The translations under genes were made by a program, and so were the position numbers. Under the pieces are notes generated by a model. That model searched no databases. It was not told the DNA's origin and saw only the letters and a list, made by a program, of their open reading frames with translations. From an uncultured Oscillospiraceae bacterium (GTDB lineage Bacteria; Bacillota; Clostridia; Oscillospirales; Oscillospiraceae): DNA of 42,880 nucleotides. Shown piece by piece: positions 7,874 through 16,452 of the stretch. The stretch is taken from the NCBI GenBank assembly GCA_947629915.1, contig CANRFN010000040.1:1-42880 (forward strand). Reading direction: 5' to 3'. The stretch's first letter is position 1. The number at the start of each line of letters is the position of its first letter.

Positions 7874-9109
7874 ATGTTTCAGCAGACAGCAGGCGGCGTC
7901 TGCGCCGCCAAGGGCTTTCGGTCCGGGGGCATCCACTGCGGGGTGAAGCGGGGCCTGCCCTCCGGAGAGGGAAAGTCGGATTTGGCCATGATCCTCTCGG
8001 AGACGGAGTGCGCCGCCGCCGCGACCTACACCCTCAACCGCGTGAAGGCGGCGCCACTGTATGTCACGATGGACCACCTGGAGGACGGGGTGTGCCGGGG
8101 CGTCATTGCCAACAGCGGCAACGCCAACGCCTGTGCCCCGGAGGGACACGAGAACGCCCTGCGGATGTGCGCCGCCGCGGCGAAGGCCACCGGACTGCAG
8201 CCGGCAGACTTTGCCGTGGCGTCCACAGGCGTCATCGGGCAGCCGCTGCACGTAGAGGCCATTGAAGCGGGGGCACCCGCCCTGGTGGCGGCCCTCACGG
8301 CAGACGCCGCCGGCTCAGACGCCGCGGTGAACGCCATCATGACAACCGATACCCGCAAGAAGGAGACCGCAGTCCGGCTCTTTCTGGACGGCAAGCCGGT
8401 GTCCATCGGCGGCATCGCCAAGGGCTCCGGCATGATCCACCCCAACATGGGCACCATGCTGTGCTTTATCACCACAGACTGCGCCATCATCCCGGCCCTG
8501 CTGCAGGAGGCCCTGCACGAGGTGGTGCCCCGCACCTTCAACCGGGTTACCGTGGACGGAGACACCTCCACCAACGACATGTGCCTCGTGCTGGCCAACG
8601 GCCAGGCGGAGAATACCCTCATCGAGTGGAAGGACGACAACTACAGCGCCTTCAAAGAGGCGCTGGGCCAGGTGTGCCGCACCTTGGCCCGGGGCATCGC
8701 CGCAGACGGGGAGGGCGCATCCCGGCTCATCACCTGCAAAGTGAACTCCGCCCGCAGCGAGGAGAACGCCGAGCGGCTGGCGAAAGCGGTGGTGGGCTCC
8801 AGCCTGGTGAAGGCGGCCCTGTACGGCTCCGATGCCAACTGGGGCCGGGTGATCTGCGCCATGGGCTATTCCAAGGCCCCCTTCCGCCCGGAGTACACGG
8901 ACATCGCCTTCGCCTCCAAAGTGGGGGAGATCGCGGTGTGCGTCCAGGGCACCGGCCTCGCCTTTGACGAGGACAGGGCCAAGGAGATCCTCAGCCAGGA
9001 CGAGGTGGAGGTCCGCATCGAGCTCCACGAGGGCGAGCACTACGCCGAGTGCTGGGGCTGCGACCTCACCTATGAGTACGTCCGCATCAACGGAGACTAC
9101 CGCTCTTAA
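7874..9109 (+). CDS. argJ: Bifunctional ornithine acetyltransferase / N-acetylglutamate synthase
   Basis: ArgJ moves the acetyl group from N-acetylornithine to glutamate, closing the acetyl cycle, and in bifunctional forms can also use acetyl-CoA. I choose the ATG at 7874 because a GAGGAGAGAGAGG ribosome site ends just before it; the open frame itself extends further upstream through argC. That gives 411 residues, the usual length. The precursor cleaves itself before a threonine nucleophile within KGSGMIHPNMGTML; the threonine is residue 194. Most family members have Ala-Thr at the cut, and this one has Gly-Thr. SGNANAC near 81 is also typical. Presence of argJ explains why argA and argE are not needed in the operon. 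Confidence 0.95.
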   Translation: MFQQTAGGVCAAKGFRSGGIHCGVKRGLPSGEGKSDLAMILSETECAAAATYTLNRVKAAPLYVTMDHLEDGVCRGVIANSGNANACAPEGHENALRMCAAAAKATGLQPADFAVASTGVIGQPLHVEAIEAGAPALVAALTADAAGSDAAVNAIMTTDTRKKETAVRLFLDGKPVSIGGIAKGSGMIHPNMGTMLCFITTDCAIIPALLQEALHEVVPRTFNRVTVDGDTSTNDMCLVLANGQAENTLIEWKDDNYSAFKEALGQVCRTLARGIAADGEGASRLITCKVNSARSEENAERLAKAVVGSSLVKAALYGSDANWGRVICAMGYSKAPFRPEYTDIAFASKVGEIAVCVQGTGLAFDEDRAKEILSQDEVEVRIELHEGEHYAECWGCDLTYEYVRINGDYRS

Positions 9110-9150
9110 CCCAAAGAGACGAAACATCAGACAAAGGAAGGATTCTCTCC

Positions 9151-10005
9151 ATGTCATCCCATTTTGAACGGGCGCAGGTGCTGGCAGAGGCGCTGCCCTA
9201 TATTCAGAACTACAGCGGCAAGACCGTGGTGGTAAAGTACGGCGGCAACGCCATGGTCTCCCCGGACCTGCGCAACGCCGTGATCAGCGACATCATCCTG
9301 CTGTCCCTGGTGGGCATCCGGGTGGCCGTGGTCCACGGCGGCGGCCCGGAGATCACTGAAATGCTCACCCGGCTGCAGGTCCCCTCCCACTTTATCGATG
9401 GCCTGCGGGTGACCGATGAGGCCACCATGGACGTGGTGCAGCAGGTGCTCTGCGGCAAGGTGAACAAGGACCTGGTGTCCATGATCAACCGGCAGGGCGG
9501 CCAGGCCCTCGGCCTCTGCGGCATGGACGCCGGCCTCTTCCAGGCAAAGCAGCTGGCCCCCAAGTACGGCCTCGTGGGCGAGATCGTGGAGGTAGATCCC
9601 ACCATCGTCCAGGACGCCCTGGATCTGGGCTACATCCCCGTGGTGTCCACCGTGGCCATGGGCGTAGACGGCAACCCGGCCTATAACATCAACGCAGACA
9701 CCGCCGCGGCCAAACTGGCGGTGGCCATGCGTGCGGAGAAGCTGCTGCTGCTCACCGATGTCCCAGGCCTCCTCCGGGACGCCAACGATGCCTCCACCAT
9801 GATCCCGTTGGTCCACGCCTCTGAGATCCCCGGCCTGGAGATGGACGGCGTGATCCAGGGCGGCATGATCCCCAAGATCCAGTGCGCCGTGGAGGCAGTG
9901 CGCTCCGGGGTGCACAACACCGTCATCCTGGACGGCCGGATTCCCCACTCCGTGCTCATCGAGCTGCTCAGCGATGAGGGCGCCGGCACAATGCTCACCC
10001 TGTAG
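9151..10005 (+). CDS. argB: Acetylglutamate kinase
   Basis: It phosphorylates N-acetylglutamate with ATP, the step that arginine usually inhibits. The 284-residue protein belongs to the amino acid kinase family. The phosphate-binding VVKYGGNAM is at residues 26-34 and the acetylglutamate-binding VVHGGGPEI at 63-71; the INADTAAAKLA segment near 181 and LLTDVPGLL near 199 are the nucleotide side. An AAAGGAAGG ribosome site precedes the ATG. An N-terminal extension before the first strand (about 20 residues) is of the kind linked to arginine-sensitive hexamers, so feedback inhibition is plausible but not proven by sequence alone. Confidence 0.96.
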   Translation: MSSHFERAQVLAEALPYIQNYSGKTVVVKYGGNAMVSPDLRNAVISDIILLSLVGIRVAVVHGGGPEITEMLTRLQVPSHFIDGLRVTDEATMDVVQQVLCGKVNKDLVSMINRQGGQALGLCGMDAGLFQAKQLAPKYGLVGEIVEVDPTIVQDALDLGYIPVVSTVAMGVDGNPAYNINADTAAAKLAVAMRAEKLLLLTDVPGLLRDANDASTMIPLVHASEIPGLEMDGVIQGGMIPKIQCAVEAVRSGVHNTVILDGRIPHSVLIELLSDEGAGTMLTL

Positions 10006-10017
10006 GGAGGGATTACC

Positions 10018-11193
10018 GTGACAACCCAAGCGCTGATGGAGCTGGACCATCAATACGTGCTTCAGACCTATGGCCGCAACCCCATCGCCATAGACCACGG
10101 GTCCAACGCCACCCTGGTGAGCCCGGAGGGAAAGGAGTACATCGACTTCGCCGCGGGCATCGGGGTGCTCTCGGTGGGCACCTGCAACCCCGTGTGGCAG
10201 GCGGCTGTAAAGGCACAGGTGGATAAGCTGGCCCATGTCTCCAACCTCTACTACACCGAGCCCTACGTGCGGCTTGCGGAAAAGCTCTGCACCCGCAGCG
10301 GCATGGCGGCGGCCTTCTTCGGCAACTCCGGGGCGGAGGGCAACGAGGGCATCATCAAGCTGGCCCGGAAGTACTCCCTGGACAAGTACGGGCCCGGCCG
10401 GGACACCGTGATCACCCTGAACCGCTCCTTCCACGGCAGAACCATCACCACCCTGGCGGCCACCGGCCAGGACGTGTTCCACCAGTATTTCTTCCCCTTC
10501 ACCGAGGGCTTCCGCCAGGCGGACCCGGACCTGGCGTCCGTGAAGGCCGCCGCCGGCGATGACGTGGCGGCCGTCCTGGTGGAGCTCATCCAGGGGGAGG
10601 GCGGCGTAAACCCGCTGGATCAGGCATTTGTACAGCAGCTGGCGGCCCTCTGCGCCGAGAGGGACTGGTTGCTCCTGGTGGACGAGGTGCAGACCGGCAT
10701 CGGCCGCACCGGCACCATGTTCGCCTTCCAGCAGTTCGGCATCCAGCCGGACGCCTGCTCCTTCGCCAAGGGCGTGGCCGGCGGCCTGCCCATGGGCGGC
10801 TTCCTGGTGAATGAGAAGTGCCGCAATGTGCTCACCCCGGGCACCCACGCCTCCACCTTCGGCGGCAACCCCATCGCAGCCGCCGGCGGCATCGCGGTGC
10901 AGGAGATCCTCTCCGATGACATGCTGCGGCAGGTCCAGGAGAAGGGACAGTACATCCGCCGGAGGCTTCAGGAGATGGCCATCCCGTGCCTCGGCAACGT
11001 GGTGGGCATGGGCCTGATGCTGGGCGTGGAGGTGAGAGAGGGCTGGACCAACAGGGAGCTCTGCGCCAGGCTGAACGAGGCGGGGCTGCTGGCCCTCACC
11101 GCCGGGGCCAAACTCCGGTTCCTGCCGCCCCTCACCATCACCGAGGAAGAGATCGACAAGGGCCTGGACATCCTCCAGAAGACCCTTTCCTGA
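10018..11193 (+). CDS. argD: Acetylornithine aminotransferase
   Basis: A class III PLP aminotransferase of 391 residues that converts N-acetylglutamate semialdehyde to N-acetylornithine with glutamate as donor. It starts at a GTG behind GGAGGG, 12 bases after argB. Visible features are the FFGNSGAEGNEGIIKLAR segment near 98, the LLVDEVQTGIGRTG segment near 219 and the PLP lysine in SFAKGVAGGLPMG near 249. Gly-rich THASTFGGNP near 278 binds the PLP phosphate across the dimer. Placement between argB and argF supports the biosynthetic role over ornithine catabolism. Confidence 0.95.
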   Translation: MTTQALMELDHQYVLQTYGRNPIAIDHGSNATLVSPEGKEYIDFAAGIGVLSVGTCNPVWQAAVKAQVDKLAHVSNLYYTEPYVRLAEKLCTRSGMAAAFFGNSGAEGNEGIIKLARKYSLDKYGPGRDTVITLNRSFHGRTITTLAATGQDVFHQYFFPFTEGFRQADPDLASVKAAAGDDVAAVLVELIQGEGGVNPLDQAFVQQLAALCAERDWLLLVDEVQTGIGRTGTMFAFQQFGIQPDACSFAKGVAGGLPMGGFLVNEKCRNVLTPGTHASTFGGNPIAAAGGIAVQEILSDDMLRQVQEKGQYIRRRLQEMAIPCLGNVVGMGLMLGVEVREGWTNRELCARLNEAGLLALTAGAKLRFLPPLTITEEEIDKGLDILQKTLS

Positions 11194-11217
11194 CAGAAGA
11201 AGAGAGGAAAACGAGAC

Positions 11218-12129
11218 GTGAAGCATCTATTAAAGCTGCTGGATCTCAGCCGGGAGGACATCCGGCAGATCCTGGACACCGCAGACCAGATGAAGTACTG
11301 CCTGAAACACGGCATTCCCCACAACTACCTCCAGGGCAAGTCCCTGGCCATGATCTTTGAGAAGAACTCCACCCGCACCCGGGTGTCCTTCGAGGTGGGC
11401 ATGTACCACCTGGGCGGCCACGCCCTGTTCCTCTCCGGCAAGGAGAGCCAGATCGGCCGGGGCGAGCCGGTACAGGACACCTCCCGGGTGTTGAGCCGCT
11501 ACTGCAACGGCATCATGATCCGCACCTTCGCCCAGGACGAGGTGGAGGAGCTGGCCCGGCTGTCCTCCATCCCCGTGATCAACGGCCTGACGGACTTCTG
11601 CCACCCCTGCCAGGTGTTGGCGGATCTCATGACCGTCCGGGAGAAGAAGGCCCGCCTGGAGGGCCTGAAGCTGGCCTACGTGGGGGATGGCAACAACATG
11701 GCCAACTCCCTGATCGTGGGCGGGCTGAAGTGCGGCATGGACGTGTCCGTGGCCTGCCCCGAGGGCTATGAGCCGGACCCGCGGGTGCTGGACTTTGCCA
11801 AGACCGTGACCGACGCCAAATTTGAACTGGTCCGCACCCCGCCGGAGGCGGTGGTGGACGCCGATGTGGTGGTGACCGATGTCTGGGCCTCCATGGGCCA
11901 GGAGAGCGAGCGGGAGATCCGCAGGAAGGCCTTTGCCGGCTACTGCATCGACAGCGAACTCATGAAGCTCACCCACCCGGGCTGCATGGTGCAGCACTGC
12001 CTCCCCGCCCACAAGGGGGAGGAGATCACCGAAGAGGTGTTCGAGGCCCATGCAGACGAGATCTTTGAGGAGGCCGAGAACCGCCTCCACGCCCAGAAGG
12101 CTGTGCTCTACCTGCTGATGCGGGACTGA
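11218..12129 (+). CDS. argF: Ornithine carbamoyltransferase
   Basis: It joins ornithine and carbamoyl phosphate into citrulline. The carbamoyl phosphate site STRTR is at residues 51-55, HPCQVLADL is near 131 and the ornithine-side HCLPAHKGEEI is near 260. At 303 residues it is of normal length. It starts at a GTG with a GAGAGG ribosome site, 24 bases after argD, and is the last gene of the operon. No arcA or arcC gene lies nearby, which favours a biosynthetic role over the arginine deiminase pathway. Carbamoyl phosphate must come from carAB elsewhere in the genome. Confidence 0.97.
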   Translation: MKHLLKLLDLSREDIRQILDTADQMKYCLKHGIPHNYLQGKSLAMIFEKNSTRTRVSFEVGMYHLGGHALFLSGKESQIGRGEPVQDTSRVLSRYCNGIMIRTFAQDEVEELARLSSIPVINGLTDFCHPCQVLADLMTVREKKARLEGLKLAYVGDGNNMANSLIVGGLKCGMDVSVACPEGYEPDPRVLDFAKTVTDAKFELVRTPPEAVVDADVVVTDVWASMGQESEREIRRKAFAGYCIDSELMKLTHPGCMVQHCLPAHKGEEITEEVFEAHADEIFEEAENRLHAQKAVLYLLMRD

Positions 12130-12173
12130 GACCTGAGATCCCGGACCCACCCCAAAACCCAAACAGAGGAGAT

Positions 12174-12213
12174 CAGCCCCCGGCGGGGCCCGGACCGGGC
12201 CCGCCGGGGGCTG
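12174..12213 (+). terminator. Long G/C-rich hairpin closing the arg operon
   Basis: CAGCCCCCGGCGGG pairs with its complement and the stem continues inward through GCCCGG/CCGGGC with one bulged G, nearly 19 bp in all. No T-run follows, so it may act mainly as an mRNA end-stabiliser, but its position 45 bases after argF suggests the operon end. Confidence 0.6.
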
Positions 12214-12275
12214 CCATTCATATCGCACCAGTTCCGGGTGTCTGTTGTGATCTGGCAATGGCCTGGGCTCCTCCC

Positions 12276-12304
12276 TTGACGGCTGGCGCCGGCAGGGGTA
12301 CCAT
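12276..12304 (+). promoter_or_regulatory. Possible promoter of the transposase-like gene
   Basis: TTGACG (12276-12281), an exact 17-nt spacer and TACCAT (12299-12304), about 60 bases before the gene start. Confidence 0.4.
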
Positions 12305-12364
12305 GGTGCGGTACGGCGAAACCCACCGTTTTGCACCGATGTCCAGTGGAAAGGGGGCATTCTC

Positions 12365-14863
12365 TTGGCGCTCATCCAAGGCATGCAGGTGCCCATCCCG
12401 CCGGACGGGCACGCAAATCCAGACGGCAAGGCGATTCAGGTTCGGCCAGCCCCGCCGGGGGAGCGATGGCCCCGCAAACGCCTCATTGGAAAAGTCCTGC
12501 AGGGCGAGGAGTACAGGACCGAGGACGGCATCCCGCTCATGATACCGAACGACACCTATCGGAGAGAGTATCCGGAGGAATTTGAACGGTATCAGAGGAG
12601 ATGCGGTGCCCAGGTCCCGCCTGAGACCATTTCGGTGGGACTTTACTTGCTGGTGTCTGGGATCGCAAATCGGTTGGGCATCTACCCACTCCTGTGCGAG
12701 GTCTTTTCTGCCCCTTTGGCGAATGCCGTCCTGGACCTGGCCATGTATTTCCTCTTATGCCAGGACACCGACCTGGACAAGATGACCTCTCAAATGAATC
12801 AGGAGCTGCTGTTCTCTCTGAGGGCGCACGATGCGGATTGGTATGCCGATTGGTTTCAGCGATGTGTGGGAGAGGATGCGCCGGATGCCGCTTGCGGCGA
12901 TCTGCGGGTCTGTGCCTTCCTGAGAAGATGGGTAGCGCTACGAAGCGCGTCCGGCGCAGAAGAGGTATGGATCCGCCTGGATGGGACCCCCATGGACCGC
13001 CGCTCTGATGGCAATGGGGAGGCACAGCAGGGGCATGGCAAAACCATTGTCCTGACCGCCATTGGGGCCAGCGGAGACAACAGGGGAATGCCCCTGGCAT
13101 ATGCGATTATTCCCGGATCAGACCGTGCTGCTGAGACCGCACAGGATCTGCTCCGCCTCTTCACCGGCAAGGGATGGAAGATCCGATGCGTGGTGGCAGA
13201 GCGGGGATTTCCCTGCGATGACCTTTTCCAGTTGTGCGAAGCGCTTGAACTGCCCTTTCTGATGGTGCTGGAAGAGGACAGCGAGGCGTTTGTTACAATG
13301 TTCGATGCCTTTCGAGATGCGATCTTTTGGAGGGAAGTGTACTGGATCGAGGGGACAACGAGCCTCTACGGGATCAGCAGAGACGGCGTTCCCCTGTGCC
13401 CGAAAGACGGCCGCAGTCCGGACAGAGCGGTGTGCGCCGCGCTGTTCTTTGATGGGACAATAGGGAACGCGCTGTGGGGAAAATACCACAGCGAATTGAA
13501 TCGAGCGCTGGATAAACTTGAAGATCAACTTCGAATGTTCCGGAAAAACGGGAAAATCGGAGAGGCGTTGTCTCATGACGGTGCAGATCCCGAGCGCGGA
13601 AACCGCACAGACCAGGAAAAGGTGCTTGCGGCGTTGGCAAAGGCCAATATCACAGTGCCGGACGGCTATCAAGACGTCATCGAACTGCGCTATGACCCAG
13701 AGGCGGGAGCCGTTGCCGCAGACGTACGCCGGGATGTGCTGAAGGAGAAGTGTAAAACCCTGGGGTATTCCTGTATCGCCTCTTCTGTGCCAAAGACCGC
13801 GCAGGAGATGGCGGAAGACGCCATGCTGGGAGATGGCGGAGAGGCGTTCCGCGCCATGAGAGCCGTACTGGACTTTCCAACAGCCCATGGCCAGAAGAGC
13901 CATTGCCTCCATGGGAAGCTCTTTGCCTGTTTTGTGGCGGATCTCATACGGAACGAGATCGCTCAGACATTTCAGCGGTATGAGGAGGAGAGCGGCTGTC
14001 TCATTGACACAGACGACATGATCCGCAGCTTTTCGAATATCCGCTATACCCGAAGCGGCGCCGGGTATCGATACGCCGGACAGCCCTCTGCCGCCCAGTG
14101 CGAGATCCTGGAGGGCCTGGGGATCCCGTCGGATGCCTGCAAGGCCCTGGGCCCCTTGCTGCATGCGGCAACCCAGGCGGAGAGCCTGGAGCAGCTGGCG
14201 GCTCAGCGGCGGGAGTTCCCGGCGGTACCCGTGGCAAGAGGGCCGGGCAGACCGAAAGGGAGTCTGAACAAGCCGAAGGGCGGCGGATCGAAAGAAGGCA
14301 AGCCTGCCAAAAGAGAGAACAGCAAGGGCAAGGGAGACAAGGCCAAAGTCCATGGAGACAGCGCCGAAGTCGATGCGGAAGGAGCCAAGTCCGCAGCCAG
14401 CATCGAAAATGGCGATGGCATAGACAGCAGGAATGGCACGAGAGGAATCAAGACAGCAGCCCCGGCGGAGGCAGGGACCGCCTCGAGATCGACGGACGCC
14501 GCCGGAGACTTGGCAACGGTGGGCTTGCAGGCTGCCGAGAGGGAGGCCTGCCGCACTGCACATGCCAAACATGAGACCGAGGTGCGGTCCAGCCGGGAGA
14601 CAGGGGAGAGCAAATCGGGAGACGGGCCGCAGGAGAGGACAAACCGCACCGGGGCGCAGTACCGGAAGACCCGCAGGCAGGACGAGTACGACAGGGATCT
14701 CTCGGAGAAGACGGGGATTGACATCATCGGAAATCCGCCGCCCCGTCCCTGGACCGCGGCGTTCCGGGCGGCGGAGACGAGGCGGCGGAATCGGCTGCGC
14801 AAAGAGGCGGAGAAGAGATGGCGTGAGATCTGTGCCGCACAAGCCCCGGAGCCAGACCAGTGA
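12365..14863 (+). CDS. IS1634-like (IS4 superfamily) transposase relative with long charged C-terminal tail
   Basis: An 832-residue protein starting at TTG behind AAAGGGGG. Residues about 80-600 follow the IS1634-type DDE transposase plan: DGTPMDRRSD with the first Asp at 206, GMPLAYAIIPGSD near 241, VVAERGF near 276, and a GEAFRAMR segment followed by HGKLFACFVADLIRNEI near 515. In the family the second catalytic residue is Asp in V.DRGF; here it is Glu279. The Y and R of the third motif (Y..R...E......K) are also not recognisable. Residues about 615-832 are an added hydrophilic tail rich in Lys, Glu, Ala and Ser, opening with an AT-hook-like GRPKGSLNK. I could not find terminal inverted repeats or a target duplication. 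It may be an inactive or repurposed transposase. Codon usage is more A-rich than the arg operon, fitting transfer. Confidence 0.75.
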   Translation: MALIQGMQVPIPPDGHANPDGKAIQVRPAPPGERWPRKRLIGKVLQGEEYRTEDGIPLMIPNDTYRREYPEEFERYQRRCGAQVPPETISVGLYLLVSGIANRLGIYPLLCEVFSAPLANAVLDLAMYFLLCQDTDLDKMTSQMNQELLFSLRAHDADWYADWFQRCVGEDAPDAACGDLRVCAFLRRWVALRSASGAEEVWIRLDGTPMDRRSDGNGEAQQGHGKTIVLTAIGASGDNRGMPLAYAIIPGSDRAAETAQDLLRLFTGKGWKIRCVVAERGFPCDDLFQLCEALELPFLMVLEEDSEAFVTMFDAFRDAIFWREVYWIEGTTSLYGISRDGVPLCPKDGRSPDRAVCAALFFDGTIGNALWGKYHSELNRALDKLEDQLRMFRKNGKIGEALSHDGADPERGNRTDQEKVLAALAKANITVPDGYQDVIELRYDPEAGAVAADVRRDVLKEKCKTLGYSCIASSVPKTAQEMAEDAMLGDGGEAFRAMRAVLDFPTAHGQKSHCLHGKLFACFVADLIRNEIAQTFQRYEEESGCLIDTDDMIRSFSNIRYTRSGAGYRYAGQPSAAQCEILEGLGIPSDACKALGPLLHAATQAESLEQLAAQRREFPAVPVARGPGRPKGSLNKPKGGGSKEGKPAKRENSKGKGDKAKVHGDSAEVDAEGAKSAASIENGDGIDSRNGTRGIKTAAPAEAGTASRSTDAAGDLATVGLQAAEREACRTAHAKHETEVRSSRETGESKSGDGPQERTNRTGAQYRKTRRQDEYDRDLSEKTGIDIIGNPPPRPWTAAFRAAETRRRNRLRKEAEKRWREICAAQAPEPDQ

Positions 14864-14944
14864 CCGCCTGCAGTCTGTGTCTGCTCCCTCACCTGGAGTT
14901 TGGGGACAGTGCTGGCAAATCAGAATGACGAGGAGACAAAAAGT

Positions 14945-15535
14945 ATGGCAGCGATTCATGGTACCACGAGAGGGGGAGAAGGCGTTCTCCCTGGCGTCAC
15001 CGTGGAACTCAAGAACGAGCAGTTTGAGACCGTCTATGAGGCCGTGAGCGATGAGGCCGGGCGCTTCTCCCTCTCCGTACCAGATGGGGTGTATCCGTTT
15101 CTCACCGCCGTCCGGGAATACGGCGTCCGCTATCTCGAGTACTGGGCGCAGAACGTCCCGGCGCAGCGCGATCTCACCCTTGACGTGCGCATTGACGCGA
15201 TAGAGGTGTACGGACTGCACGCGTTCCATGTGAAAGGGGCGGCCAACGCCCTTACGGTCTATTTCCGCCCCATGAGCCTGCAGAGGTTTCAAGCGGGCGA
15301 GCCCGATCTCGCGCCGGAGCTGGACAAGTGCGACATCACCGTCCTGGTGGATGGACAACAGAGCGAGATCTACTCCCTCAATCGGGTGCAGGAGTACGCC
15401 GGGGAAGAGGACGGCCTCCTGATGGCCTATCTGCTCCAGGCCTCTGTCCCAGAGAGCGCCAATGACTGGGAACGGGTGGATGTCTCGGTGCGGGACGGGG
15501 ACGGACGATTTGGTTGCGCCACACTGTTTCGGTGA
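14945..15535 (+). CDS. Carboxypeptidase-regulatory-like domain protein, function unknown
   Basis: A 196-residue protein without signal peptide or membrane segment. The first 60 residues have the pattern of a CarboxypepD_reg/Cna-B-like beta sandwich: PGVTVELKNEQFETVYEA, then DEAGRFSLSVPDGVYPF. The rest is a predicted beta-rich domain with FRPMSL near 113 and a closing DGDGRFGCA. I choose the ATG at 14945 because GAGGAG lies about 10 bases upstream; an in-frame TTG at 14900 would add 15 residues. It follows the transposase-like gene by 81 bases. It resembles conserved hypothetical proteins of Clostridia, which often sit beside sugar or peptidase genes, but nothing here fixes a function. Confidence 0.7.
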   Translation: MAAIHGTTRGGEGVLPGVTVELKNEQFETVYEAVSDEAGRFSLSVPDGVYPFLTAVREYGVRYLEYWAQNVPAQRDLTLDVRIDAIEVYGLHAFHVKGAANALTVYFRPMSLQRFQAGEPDLAPELDKCDITVLVDGQQSEIYSLNRVQEYAGEEDGLLMAYLLQASVPESANDWERVDVSVRDGDGRFGCATLFR

Positions 15536-15580
15536 GTGGCTGGGCTGAACCGGCATGGCAGGCCCGTCTGGCGGCTGGAT

Positions 15581-15604
15581 GCTTCCAGAAAAGCTTCCAG
15601 AAAA
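15581..15604. repeat. Two perfect tandem copies of a 12-bp unit
   Basis: GCTTCCAGAAAA occurs twice back to back in the gap between the 196-residue protein and the sirtuin gene. It may be replication slippage; no function is evident. Confidence 0.6.
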
Positions 15605-15629
15605 GCCCGATGGTGCCTGCAATCTGCAC

Positions 15630-15658
15630 TTGCGAATCCTGGCGAACGGTGCTAGAAT
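15630..15658 (+). promoter_or_regulatory. Promoter of the sirtuin-CPBP operon
   Basis: TTGCGA (15630-15635), an exact 17-nt spacer and TAGAAT (15653-15658). A leader hairpin follows (GGGACGCCTC against GAGGC..GTCCC, 15673-15701), then AAAGGAGG before the ATG. Confidence 0.65.
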
Positions 15659-15729
15659 ATTGTCCAGAATAAGGGACGCCTCTCTCCGGGAGGCGGGTCC
15701 CCCTGATTGATGAAAGGAGGCGCCGCAGC

Positions 15730-16452
15730 ATGTCACCGCAAGAACAGCTGCAGCAGTGGATTTCGGACAGCTCCAACATCGTCTTTTTCGGCGGGGCGGG
15801 CGTGTCCACAGAGAGCGGAGTGCCGGACTTCCGGAGCGTAGACGGCCTCTATCACCAGAAATACGATGAGCCGCCGGAGACGATTCTCAGCCACTCCTAC
15901 TGGGAGTACAAGCCGGAGAGCTTCTGGCGCTTCTACCGGGACAAGATGCTGCCCCTGGAGGCCAAGCCCAACGCCGCCCACAAGAAGCTGGCAGAGCTGG
16001 AGCAGGCGGGCAAGCTGAAGGCCGTGGTGACCCAGAACATCGATGGCCTGCACCAGAAGGCGGGCAGCGAGAAGGTGTATGAGCTCCACGGCTCGGTGCA
16101 CCGCAACTACTGCACCCGCTGCCGCACCTTCTACGCACCCGAGTTCATCCGGGACAGCAAGGGCATTCCCCGCTGCACGAAATGCGGCGCCCCCATCAAG
16201 CCGGACGTGGTGCTCTACGAGGAGGGGCTGGACCAGGACATCCTGTACGGGGCGGTGCGGGCCATCCGCAACTGCGACATGCTGATCGTGGGGGGCACTT
16301 CTCTCGTGGTATATCCCGCCGCCGGGCTTATCAACTACTACAGCGGCAACAAGCTGGTGCTGATCAACCGGGATCCCACCCCCTATGACGGCCAGGCGGA
16401 TCTGGTGATCCACGACTCCATCGGCAAGGTGCTGGGAGGGATCACCTTATGA
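15730..16452 (+). CDS. cobB: NAD-dependent protein deacylase (sirtuin)
   Basis: A 240-residue Sir2-family enzyme that removes acetyl or other acyl groups from lysines using NAD. The NAD-binding [16 protein letters not shown] is at residues 21-36, the [12 protein letters not shown] motif at 101-112, and the catalytic His at 120 (ELHGS). Zinc is held by Cys128, Cys131, Cys149 and Cys152. The [13 protein letters not shown] segment near 187 is the second NAD-contacting stretch. The Tyr and Arg pair that mark class III desuccinylases was not identified, so deacetylation is the default reading. Its stop overlaps the next start (ATGA), coupling it to a membrane protease gene. Confidence 0.95.
   Translation: MSPQEQLQQWISDSSNIVFFGGAGVSTESGVPDFRSVDGLYHQKYDEPPETILSHSYWEYKPESFWRFYRDKMLPLEAKPNAAHKKLAELEQAGKLKAVVTQNIDGLHQKAGSEKVYELHGSVHRNYCTRCRTFYAPEFIRDSKGIPRCTKCGAPIKPDVVLYEEGLDQDILYGAVRAIRNCDMLIVGGTSLVVYPAAGLINYYSGNKLVLINRDPTPYDGQADLVIHDSIGKVLGGITL

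Noticed and set aside
9154..11226. 690-codon minus-strand open frame opposite argB and argD
   Set aside because: Spans two confident plus-strand genes; its His/Gly/Leu-rich sequence is typical of antisense to G/C-ending codons.
13118..15736. 872-codon minus-strand open frame across the transposase-like region
   Set aside because: Covers parts of two genes with family motifs on the other strand and shows no domain of its own.
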